NCBI GenBank assembly: GCA_963764345.1
Contig: CAVXSF010000002.1
Span: 331,765-395,764, forward strand
Direction: 5' to 3'
Length of the DNA: 64,000 nucleotides
Source of the DNA: DASQZK01 sp963764345
GTDB lineage: Bacteria > Bacteroidota > Bacteroidia > Bacteroidales > GCA-2748055
Shown here: piece by piece, positions 26,230 through 34,298 of the stretch
Position numbering within the stretch: the first letter of the stretch is position 1
Layout of the letters: each line of letters begins with the position of its first letter
The notes under the pieces: model-generated
The model's input: the letters and a program-made list of their open reading frames with translations, nothing else
Told to the model about the DNA's origin: nothing
The model's database searches: none
Translations under genes and position numbers: made by a program

Positions 26230-26847
26230 TTAACGGAGATATATCTGAAAGCCCATTCTGACAATCGGATTAGTATAAAGGGAACGACTCGTTGTATCTG
26301 TATCCCACAGGAACAATAAATTAAAAGAGGCTCTTTGTCCTGCCGGTTGCCTAAGACCGGCGCCAACCAGTGCCGTACTGTACCAGAACCTGCCGTTTGC
26401 AGGATAATACGGAAAATCGAAATACTGTTTTTCAAGGCTGAGACCTTCGTATTCTATGTGGCCGAAAATCCCGCTGTTGAGACCGAGAGGAATGATGTTA
26501 TTTAAATTCTTTATTACATCGAGTTCAGCATATAGCCGCATGCCGTAAATATGGGTGCTGTATGAATTATACGAATAATATGACCTTGATTCTTTAAGGT
26601 ATTCATATCGTGCACCGGCAGCCACCGATATCCGGTTGGTGAGATAATAGCCCAGGGCAGGTGATACCTCAATGCGGGTTACAGTCCCGAGTATCAATCC
26701 AAAATCAGGCGCAATAAAAAATCTGCCTGCATTTTCCACATCATCTTCAGGGAGTGACTCAACCTGTGCAGATAGAGCTGAATCATTAAAAATGATAACC
26801 AAAAAGGAAAACAGGAACGGGATGATCCGGTATACATTGTTTTTCAT
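26230..26847 (-). CDS. outer-membrane beta-barrel protein, function unknown
   Basis: A 205-residue exported protein: signal peptide (MKNNVYRIIPFLFSFLVI to SALSAQ), then an eight-strand-like barrel pattern with alternating aromatic residues (FIAPDFGLILGTVTRIEVSP, LGYYLTNRISVAAGARYEY, YGMRLYAELDV) and a C-terminal strand ending MGFQIYLR. It resembles the small OmpA/OmpW-type barrel proteins of Bacteroidota. Its stop is one base from the antiporter start, so the pair is an operon; a functional link is unknown. Confidence 0.7.
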   Translation of the reverse strand: MKNNVYRIIPFLFSFLVIIFNDSALSAQVESLPEDDVENAGRFFIAPDFGLILGTVTRIEVSPALGYYLTNRISVAAGARYEYLKESRSYYSYNSYSTHIYGMRLYAELDVIKNLNNIIPLGLNSGIFGHIEYEGLSLEKQYFDFPYYPANGRFWYSTALVGAGLRQPAGQRASFNLLFLWDTDTTSRSLYTNPIVRMGFQIYLR

Positions 26848-26984
26848 TCTGAGTCTTTACTTTTTACATTGATATGCGTAAATTTAAAATTAAAACACAT
26901 ATATAGGCATAACTGTTAAAAATAAACATTTATTTCAGGAAATGGAATTAATCTCCAATTCCGTTTCTGTTAAAACAACGTAAG

Positions 26985-27695
26985 ATGAACATTCTCATTA
27001 CCGGAGCAAGCCGAGGTCTGGGGGCCGCATTAGCGGCTGATTTTGCAGCCAAAACAAAAGGGAATATCATTTTGGCTTCAAGAAATGAAAACAGGCTGAA
27101 TGAGCTTAAAAATACTATTGAAACCAAAAATCCCGACACCCTTGTTCTTGTCAGGGCCGTCGACCTGACCAGCGAGGATGACCTGGATCAGTTCATTTCA
27201 TGGGTCAGGCAGCAAATCCCCAGCCTGGATATCCTTGTCAACAATGCAGGCCTACTGATGAATGAACCGTTCGGGGACATGGAAAAGATGAAGGCTGAAG
27301 CCATTTTCCGGATAAATTATTTTGCACCGGCAATGCTCATAAGAGGGGTGGATAGCCTGTTGAGAAAAGCAGATCACGCTCATGTGGTGAACATCGGAAG
27401 CATGGGAGGATACCAGGGAAGTGTTAAATTCACCGGATTATCACATTACAGTGCTTCTAAAGCCGCGCTGGCAGTACTTACCGAGTGTCTGGCAGAGGAA
27501 TACAAGGAAGCCGGTATCTCGTTTAACTGTCTCGCCCTGGGAGCGGTTCAGACAGAAATGCTGGATGAGGCATTTCCGGGTTATAAGTCACTTCTGAGTG
27601 CGGCGGAAATGGCAGGCTTTGTATCTGATTTCGCCCTGAACGGTCACCGTTTCATGAACGGAAAAATTTTACCTGTCGCCCTCTCCACGCCATAG
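26985..27695 (+). CDS. short-chain dehydrogenase/reductase
   Basis: A 236-residue NAD(P)-dependent oxidoreductase of the classical SDR type. The cofactor loop is TGASRGLGAALA (residues 5-16), the adenine-binding NNAG follows, and the catalytic S, Y and K are in NIGSMGGY and HYSASKAALAV. FNCLALGAVQTEMLDEAFPG is the post-catalytic loop. The substrate cannot be told; it may be a 3-oxoacyl reductase or a sugar or sterol-like reductase. It stands alone and is convergent with the butyrate kinase gene with a 12-base gap. Confidence 0.88.
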   Translation: MNILITGASRGLGAALAADFAAKTKGNIILASRNENRLNELKNTIETKNPDTLVLVRAVDLTSEDDLDQFISWVRQQIPSLDILVNNAGLLMNEPFGDMEKMKAEAIFRINYFAPAMLIRGVDSLLRKADHAHVVNIGSMGGYQGSVKFTGLSHYSASKAALAVLTECLAEEYKEAGISFNCLALGAVQTEMLDEAFPGYKSLLSAAEMAGFVSDFALNGHRFMNGKILPVALSTP

Positions 27696-27707
27696 AATTC
27701 GAATCGA

Positions 27708-28811
27708 TCAGATATCCGTGTTCACCATATTTTCCTCGGAATATTCTTTTGGTTCTACTTCTCCCTTTAGCACCATCAGTCCGTTCATGGCCAGGGCATG
27801 CATTTCATCTTCTCCCGGATAAATAATTACCGGGGCAATGAAAGAGACCATTTTTTTTATGTATTCGACGACCATTGGGTTGTTGGCAATCCCGCCGGTA
27901 AGGATGATACCGTCTACCTCACCTTGAAGTACGGTAGCCAATGCTCCGATTTCTTTGGCAACCTGGTACGACATCGCATCCTGGATCAGCCTGGCACGAT
28001 CGTCTCCTTCTATGGCCATGATTTCAATCTGGTAAGCGCTGTTCGTGCCAAAATAAGCCATGAGGCCGCCCTGACCGGTGATCATCCGCTTTACATTTTC
28101 AATATCCGATCCTTCACTAAAGCACTCCTTGATAAGCTGACCCGCAGGAACTGTACCGGATCTCTCCGGAGAAAAGGGACCTTCACCATCAAGCGCATTG
28201 TTCACATCAATTACTCTTCCCTTCAGATGAGCTCCAACAGAAATGCCTCCTCCCATATGTGCAATAATGAGGTTGAGATCCTCGTATTTTTTATTCAGGA
28301 GCCGTGCGTAAGATCTGGCTGTTGCTTTCTGATTGAGGGCATGGAAGATTGACAGTCTCTTGAAATCAGGGTGTCCGGCAATCCTGGCAACATCAATCAG
28401 TTCATCCACAACCACCGGATCGGCAATGAATGCCCTGGCATTGGGCAGGCTTCTGGCTATATCATCTGCAATAAGACCTCCCAGGTTACTGGCATGCTCG
28501 CCCAGAATGCCTTCGCGAAGATCCTGTTTCATACGTTCATTGATGATATATATCCCCGATTTAATGGGTTTGATAAGTCCTCCGCGACCAACAACTGCTT
28601 CAATCTTGTCAAGCTCAATCTGAGCGTGGGTAAGCTCGTCCATGATAATATCCTTCCGGAAGCTGTACTGATCCGAGATATTATCAAACCGGCAAAGTTC
28701 TTCAGTGGAGTGCTGAATACTTTTAAGAAATATCACCTTGGTGTTGGTATAAACCGCAATTTTGGTAGAGGTGGATCCGGGGTTTATTGCAAGAATCTGT
28801 TTTAGTGACAT
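27708..28811 (-). CDS. buk: butyrate kinase
   Basis: This cytosolic kinase converts butyryl phosphate and ADP to butyrate and ATP, the last step of butyrate fermentation. It is an ASKHA-fold enzyme; ILAINPGSTSTKIAVY at the N-terminus is the phosphate-1 motif, NLIIAHMGGGISVGAHLKG and ERSGTVPAGQLI are the butyrate-kinase signatures, and GIILTGGIANNP is the second phosphate loop. The length of 367 residues is normal. I start at the ATG at 28811. Ptb is directly upstream with a ten-base gap. Branched-chain acyl phosphates are also accepted by some members. Confidence 0.93.
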   Translation of the reverse strand: MSLKQILAINPGSTSTKIAVYTNTKVIFLKSIQHSTEELCRFDNISDQYSFRKDIIMDELTHAQIELDKIEAVVGRGGLIKPIKSGIYIINERMKQDLREGILGEHASNLGGLIADDIARSLPNARAFIADPVVVDELIDVARIAGHPDFKRLSIFHALNQKATARSYARLLNKKYEDLNLIIAHMGGGISVGAHLKGRVIDVNNALDGEGPFSPERSGTVPAGQLIKECFSEGSDIENVKRMITGQGGLMAYFGTNSAYQIEIMAIEGDDRARLIQDAMSYQVAKEIGALATVLQGEVDGIILTGGIANNPMVVEYIKKMVSFIAPVIIYPGEDEMHALAMNGLMVLKGEVEPKEYSEENMVNTDI

Positions 28812-28821
28812 AATTTTAATT

Positions 28822-29718
28822 TTAAATGGCCGCTGCCAGTGCAATTGAATAGAGCTTGCTCTCCTCTGTATCAGCACGTGAAGTCAGCACAACCGGGGCA
28901 GTTGCACCCGTAACGATGGCTGCTGAGATACCGTCTGAGAGGAAACTCATCGATTTATACAGAATATTCCCGCTGTTCAGATCGGGTGCAAGAAGGATAT
29001 CAGCATCGCCGGCAACACTCGAAATAATGCCTTTGTGCTTTGCTGCATCTGCCGAAATGGCATTGTCAAGTGCCAGCGGACCGTCAACAATACAGCCCGT
29101 AATTTGTCCACGACGATTCATCTGGGTCAGAATTGCTGCATCAACGGTTGAAGGGATTTTCTCATTTACAGTTTCAAGAGGACCTAGTACAGCTATTTTA
29201 GGTTCTGGTACTCCAAGGGCATTAAATACCTCAGCTGCATTGTGAAGGATGTTGACCTTTTCATTAATATCAGGCGAAATATTCATCGCCGCATCGGTAA
29301 CTCCCAGAAGTTTGTGATAATACCTGGTTTGAAAAATGGCCAGATGACTGAGCGTACTTCTATTCCGGAGACCTTTCTCTTTGTCAAGGATAGCAAGTAA
29401 GAGCGGAGCAGTCTGTACGAGTCCTTTCATCAGAATATCTGCACGGTCTTCACGGATCAGTTCCACAGCCCGGATACATGATCGGGCCGGATCCTTTTCG
29501 TCAATAATATCAACAGAGCTCAGGTCAAATTCTATTGTTTTTGCTAATTCTTTAATTTTCAATGAGTTGCCAACAAGTATAGGAATGGCAATATCCAGAA
29601 TCACAGCCTGCATCACGGCTTTGAGGACAGGCAGATCTTCGGCTGCGGCAACTACAATCTTCCGTGTTTCACGCTGTCTGGCTTTTTCCCTGATCTCATC
29701 GAGTGATTTGTATTCCAT
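28822..29718 (-). CDS. ptb: phosphate butyryltransferase
   Basis: A 298-residue enzyme that swaps CoA for phosphate on butyryl-CoA, feeding butyrate kinase. The fold is that of phosphate acetyl/butyryltransferases; landmarks are the N-terminal RKIVVAAAEDLPVLKAVMQA, DILMKGLVQTAPLL, TDAAMNISPDI, VAVLGPLETVNEKIPSTVDA-like residues (seen as IAVLGPLETVNEKIPS) and AGDADILLAPDLNSGN. It is four bases from ackA and ten bases from buk, so the genes are tightly coupled. Its shorter length and order of motifs separate it from pta. Confidence 0.92.
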   Translation of the reverse strand: MEYKSLDEIREKARQRETRKIVVAAAEDLPVLKAVMQAVILDIAIPILVGNSLKIKELAKTIEFDLSSVDIIDEKDPARSCIRAVELIREDRADILMKGLVQTAPLLLAILDKEKGLRNRSTLSHLAIFQTRYYHKLLGVTDAAMNISPDINEKVNILHNAAEVFNALGVPEPKIAVLGPLETVNEKIPSTVDAAILTQMNRRGQITGCIVDGPLALDNAISADAAKHKGIISSVAGDADILLAPDLNSGNILYKSMSFLSDGISAAIVTGATAPVVLTSRADTEESKLYSIALAAAI

Positions 29719-29722
29719 GTTT

Positions 29723-30927
29723 TTACAGTGATTCGTTTATGATATGCTCAGTATCACTGGCAATGACGAATTCCTCGTTAGTTGGTATTACCATAACCGA
29801 TACCCGTGAACCGGCTTTGGAGATGACTTTTTCCTTTCCCCGGATACCGGAATTGGCTTTCCGGTCAAATTCAAGACCGAGGTATTCAAAATCCTTACAG
29901 ATCTCTTCCCGGCTTTCCGGACTGTTTTCACCTACACCACCTGTGAAAACCAAAATATCAACGCCTCCCATAACAGCAGCATAAGCCCCGATATATTTCC
30001 TGATCCGGTAGTGATACATATCCAGACCCAGCCTGGCCCTGTCATTACCCTTTTCAGATCGAGCTCTATCTCTCTCATGTCGGAAGAAATACCTGTGATT
30101 CCCAGCATGCCGCTGTGCTTGTTGATCAGCGTATTGGCGTTGTGGGAATCGATGCCTTCTTTTTGCATGATATAGATCAAAACCCCCAGATCCAGATCCC
30201 CGGTACGGGTACCCATGATCAAACCTTCAACCGGTGTGAGGCCCATGGAGGTGTCAATCGATTTCCCGCCTTTTATCGCCGCAACAGAGGCCCCGTTGCC
30301 CAGATGACAGGTGATGATCTTCAGTTTGTTTTTATCTTTTCCGGAGAGCTCAGCAGCCCTGGTTGAGACAAATTTGTGACTTGAGCCGTGAAATCCATAA
30401 CGTCTGAGTCCATATTTTGCATAAAGCGAATATGGAATCGCATACATGTAGGCCTGGGCGGGCATGGTCTGATGGAATGCAGTATCGAAGGTACCCACCT
30501 GCGGAATATTAGGAAGAAGATTCTTCATGGCATAAATCCCTTTAAGATTAGGCGGATTATGAAGAGGTGCCAGGTCAATGCACTCATTTATCTTCTCAAT
30601 TACCTCATCGGTGATAAGGACACTGTCCTTAAAGGCTTCTCCACCATGCACAACCCGGTGTCCGACGGCATCAATCTCATCAAAACTTTTCAGAGATCCG
30701 TATTTTTCACTCTTGAGGATTCCGAGAATAAATTCAATACCCTGCTGGTGATCCAGGATTTCCCCTTCAAGTTTTACTTTAACACCATCGTCCCGCTCAT
30801 GTTTGATAAATGAACCATGAAGCCCGATTTTTTCAGCAACCCCTTTTGCGAGGACAACGGAATCAGAGGAATCAATAAGCTGGTATTTGATGGAGGAACT
30901 TCCGCAGTTTAAAATGATAATTTTCAT
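29723..30927 (-). CDS. ackA: acetate kinase (frame break)
   Basis: Acetate kinase forms ATP from acetyl phosphate. The N-terminus IIILNCGSSSIKYQLID, GHRVVHGGEAF, FDTAFHQTMP, RRYGFHGSSHKFV, HLGNGASVAAI and, after the break, VFTGGVGENSPESR, are textbook motifs. The frame breaks in a run of four T (four A on the coding strand) at 30051-30054. Adding one A gives ELDLKKGNDRARLGLDMYHY and restores 401 residues, the normal length. A missing base in a homopolymer is the likely cause. It lies between hbd and ptb on the same strand. Confidence 0.9.
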
Positions 30928-31140
30928 AAGTTATGAATTTGTTTTTATACCTCCCCGCCGGAAGCGGGAATCATTCCTGATCCGGATGAGTCGTTTTGGC
31001 AACGTCGTATCTGAACAGGAAAACCTTGTTTAATCATTAAGAATGTCAAAGACCCGGAGCGGAGCCGTAATAAGAAGGACAGACTTCTGTATTGGTTAAC
31101 CCGAGACAACCTGTCCCTGCTGAGCAGACCATTTTGCCGG

Positions 31141-32106
31141 TTATTTAAATTCAGTAGCCTGGATGGCCTGACTTATGATCTTGCCATCTTCATATTTGTA
31201 AAACCCTTTAGCGGTTTTTGTGCCGTGATAGCCTGCCCTGACAAGTCGCTTAAGAATAGGCGAGGGTTTGTATTTCTGAAGTCCGAATTCGGCATAAAGG
31301 TTATCCATCCACTTAAGCAACTTATCAAGCCCGATCCTGTCGGCCATTTCAAACGGACCAAAGAGGAGTCCGTAACCCAGTTTCATCGTTGTGTCGATGC
31401 ACTGCACAGAAGCAACGCCTTCCATAAGGGTTTCGCAGGCTTCGTTTATAAGAGTGACGATCAGGCGGCTGCTAACATGTCCGGGCGATTCATGAAGAGC
31501 AATGGGAGTCTTGTCAATCATCTTGCAAAACCGGATGATAAAGTCAAATGTTGCATCGTTTGTTTCAACGCCCCTGACCAGTTCAACAATTTTCACCGAT
31601 GAAGCCGGAGCAATAAAATGCAAACCTATCGCTCTTTCAGGATGTTCCAGCACACCGGCCAGATCAGAGATCATGAGAGTGGAATTGTTGGATGTGATCA
31701 CGACATCCTTACCTACAACAGCCTCAACTTTTTTAAATACTTCCTTTCTGATTTCTATATTCGTTCCGGGTTTGCGCGAGTTAATGGATTCAATAACCAG
31801 GTCTGCATCCACAATATCCTTATAGTCGGTAGATCCCTTGATTCTCGAAAGGATTGCTCGTTTCTCTCCTTCAGTAAGTCCCCATTTATTGATGATCTCG
31901 TCAAGCTGCAACTCCATTTCTCGAAACACATCCTTAATTCGTTCATCAGATACATCGATAAATACCACTTCCATGCCCTGCTGACTCACAAGCCGTGTTA
32001 TTTCCTGGCCCATTGTGCCGCACCCGATCACAGCTACTTTTTGGATGCTGCCATATTTTTTGGCGGATTGTTGGCTAAGGGCAAAATCTTCTAATGTCTC
32101 GGTCAT
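31141..32106 (-). CDS. hbd: 3-hydroxybutyryl-CoA dehydrogenase
   Basis: A 321-residue NAD(P)-dependent dehydrogenase that reduces acetoacetyl-CoA to 3-hydroxybutyryl-CoA. An N-terminal extension precedes the Rossmann fold with VAVIGCGTMGQEITRLVSQ. The catalytic His and Glu regions are IGLHFIAPASSVKIVEL and the usual S/N-containing NNSTLMI; HESPGHVSSRLIVTLINEA replaces the common PGFVVNR. The C-terminal helical domain GLLFGPFEMADRIGLDKLL is intact. Its place between pta and ackA and near ptb-buk supports the hydroxybutyryl-CoA role. Thiolase, crotonase and butyryl-CoA dehydrogenase genes are not in the window. Confidence 0.85.
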   Translation of the reverse strand: MTETLEDFALSQQSAKKYGSIQKVAVIGCGTMGQEITRLVSQQGMEVVFIDVSDERIKDVFREMELQLDEIINKWGLTEGEKRAILSRIKGSTDYKDIVDADLVIESINSRKPGTNIEIRKEVFKKVEAVVGKDVVITSNNSTLMISDLAGVLEHPERAIGLHFIAPASSVKIVELVRGVETNDATFDFIIRFCKMIDKTPIALHESPGHVSSRLIVTLINEACETLMEGVASVQCIDTTMKLGYGLLFGPFEMADRIGLDKLLKWMDNLYAEFGLQKYKPSPILKRLVRAGYHGTKTAKGFYKYEDGKIISQAIQATEFK

Positions 32107-32144
32107 ATTGTATATGTTTAATTGTTTTTCTTGCAGAGAATTTC

Positions 32145-33146
32145 TTAATTTCCGGCTGCCTGATTTGCGGTTATGGCAACCAGGTTGACAATATCACTTA
32201 CTGAACAGCCCCGCGAGAGATCATTGATCGGGGCTGCCATTCCCTGAAGAATCGGCCCAATAGCCTCTGCCCCGGCCAGCCTCTGGACCAGTTTGTAAGC
32301 GATGTTTCCGACTTCCAGACTTGGGAATATCAGAACATTTGCCTTACCTGCGATTTCACTTCCCGGAGCTTTTGATTTTCCAATCGCATCAATAATGGCA
32401 GCATCAGCCTGAAGTTCGCCGTCAATCTTCAGCCCGGGAGCCATCTCCCTTGCAATTCTGGTGGCATTCACCACTTTGTCCACCATCGCATGCCTGGCAC
32501 TTCCTTTGGTGGAAAAACTCAGCATGGCGATTTTAGGCTCAAAACCTGCGATAGCTCTTGTAGTTGCTGCTGTAGCTACGGCAATTTCGGCTAATTCCTG
32601 TTCTGTAGGGTCGGGGTGAACAGCGCAATCGGCAAAGACCATCAGACCATCATGCCCGAAATTCCGGTCCTTTAATATCATTATAAAAGCTCCGGAAACC
32701 ACAGAGATCCCGGGTTTGGTCTTGACATACTGAAAGGCCGGCCTCAGGACGTCACCTGTAGCATTCCTTGCACCCGCAACTTCTCCATCAGCATCACCGG
32801 CCTTAATCATCATCGTACCCAGGTAAAGTGGGTCCTCAATTAATCCTTCTGCTTGTTCACGGGTCAGCCCCTTACTCCGACGCAATTCAAGCATGAGCTG
32901 AATATAGGATTCTTTTTTGTCATGTGATTTCGGGTTGATAATGAGTGCTTTATCAATATTGCCGAGAGAAAGCTGCCTGGCCTGTTCTTTAATCTTATCC
33001 GGATCTCCAATCAGGATTATATCAGCAATTTTATCCTCAATTAGAATGTCCGCGGCTTTAAGTGTTCGTTCTTCATCGCCCTCGGGTAACACAATACGTT
33101 TATAATGTTGCTTAGCCTTTGCTTTGATTTGTTCTAGTAAATTCAT
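32145..33146 (-). CDS. pta: phosphate acetyltransferase
   Basis: A 333-residue enzyme converting acetyl-CoA and phosphate to acetyl phosphate. Landmarks are the N-terminal RIVLPEGDEERTLKAAD, GTMMIKAGDADGEVAGA, PTEQELAEIAVATAATTRA, MLSFSTKGSARH, DGELQADAAI and FPSLEVGNIAYKLVQRLAGA with PILQGMAAPINDLSRG near the end. It is the first gene of the minus-strand unit pta-hbd-ackA-ptb-buk, and 184 bases upstream separate it from the divergent DUF1338 gene. Confidence 0.95.
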   Translation of the reverse strand: MNLLEQIKAKAKQHYKRIVLPEGDEERTLKAADILIEDKIADIILIGDPDKIKEQARQLSLGNIDKALIINPKSHDKKESYIQLMLELRRSKGLTREQAEGLIEDPLYLGTMMIKAGDADGEVAGARNATGDVLRPAFQYVKTKPGISVVSGAFIMILKDRNFGHDGLMVFADCAVHPDPTEQELAEIAVATAATTRAIAGFEPKIAMLSFSTKGSARHAMVDKVVNATRIAREMAPGLKIDGELQADAAIIDAIGKSKAPGSEIAGKANVLIFPSLEVGNIAYKLVQRLAGAEAIGPILQGMAAPINDLSRGCSVSDIVNLVAITANQAAGN

Positions 33147-33330
33147 TGATTTTCAATTGATTGTGTTGATTATGTGATAGGTTGTAAAATTAGTTAAAAA
33201 TAATGTAGCCATATCGGGTGTTTTTGATGATTTATATCAGCTTTGTCAGGTGTTTTACAACAATTTTTGCTGTTGATCAAAATCGCTCATGGATTGTTAT
33301 GTCTTCATTTAACCAAAACCGTCATTCATC

Positions 33331-34135
33331 GTGAAAGTTCATAAATTATTCAACAGACTTTGGCTCGATTATGTCAGCAAGACCCCGTCGGCCGCACGTA
33401 TCCTTGATCTTTTTACACGGGAAGGGGAATCGGTGAAAAATGATCATATCGCTTTTCGAACCTTCAACGACCCGAGGGTCAGTATTGAAATTCTTGCCAA
33501 ACCCTTTATTGATGCAGGATATGTTGAAAAAGGCGAGTATCATTTCAAACACAAACATCTTGAAGCCCTCCATTTTGAACTTCCCGGATGACCAGGAGGC
33601 ACCCCGGATTTTCATCAGTCAGCTGATCCTTGAGGATTTTTCAGATTACATGGTGCAGACCGTTACCGGGTTACTCGATGAAGTTCCTAAAGAAATACTG
33701 GATTCAGGAGACCTGATTAATTCCGGTGCCGTTTTCGGTGTCCCTTCGTATGAGGTATATCTTAAATTACGGGATGAATCTGAATACGCTGCCTGGTTAT
33801 ATGTTTTTGGATACAGGGCCAACCATTTCACGGTAAGCGTCAATGCGCTGAATAAATTCAGTGATTTGGTACAGGTGAACGACTTTCTTAAAAACAACGG
33901 CTTCGAGTTGAACCGTTCGGGTGGCGAAATCAAGGGCTCAGCTGAACAACTGCTGCTGCAGTCGAGTATTCTGGCCGATAAAGTGGATGTAAATTTTAAA
34001 GAAGGGAATAAGGTCATTCCATCCTGTTACTATGAATTTGCCCAACGGTTTCCCGATAAAACAGGAAAACTTTTCAGCGGGTTCATTGCTGATTCAGCTG
34101 ATAAAATTTTCGAAAGCACGAATTTCAGAAAATAA
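33331..34135 (+). CDS. DUF1338 family protein, 2-oxoadipate dioxygenase/decarboxylase-like (frame break)
   Basis: The DUF1338 (HglS/YdcJ) family includes an iron(II)-dependent enzyme that converts 2-oxoadipate to D-2-hydroxyglutarate in lysine degradation. This copy has VKNDHIAFRTFNDPRV, with the iron-binding His, and HLEALHFELPD after correction; GAVFGVPSYEVYLKLRD, YRANHFTVSVNAL, and VIPSCYYEFAQRF follow. The frame breaks in GG at 33586-33587: dropping one G gives FELPDDQEAPRIFISQLILE and about 267 residues. The start at 33331 is an ATG-type methionine with the expected N-terminus LFNRLWLDYVSKTPSA. A FAD/Fe-S D-2-hydroxyacid dehydrogenase gene follows 163 bases downstream. Confidence 0.85.
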
Positions 34136-34298
34136 TTAAGGATCAGGATGTCTTTTCCACCGGCAGGATGAAAGCATGCCTGAAGGGATGGATGGAATCG
34201 TTTCCGACAATTTTAATCGGTTATTTTAGTATTCTCTTCCTCGCAATATGGCTTTTATTTCTACCTTTATTGCCCAAAATTCAGCTTTTTTCTGCCCT

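Noticed and set aside
27798..28352. A 184-codon open frame on the plus strand opposite butyrate kinase
   Set aside because: It is a mirror of the well-conserved buk gene, has no recognised motif and is ordinary antisense openness.
30950..30980. CCCGC/GCGGG hairpin between hbd and ackA as a terminator
   Set aside because: The stem is only five bases with no T run, and the operon seems to continue through it.
34248..34298. A start 17 codons earlier for the FAD/Fe-S dehydrogenase
   Set aside because: The extra residues are not part of the family and the ATG at 34299 begins the conserved N-terminus.
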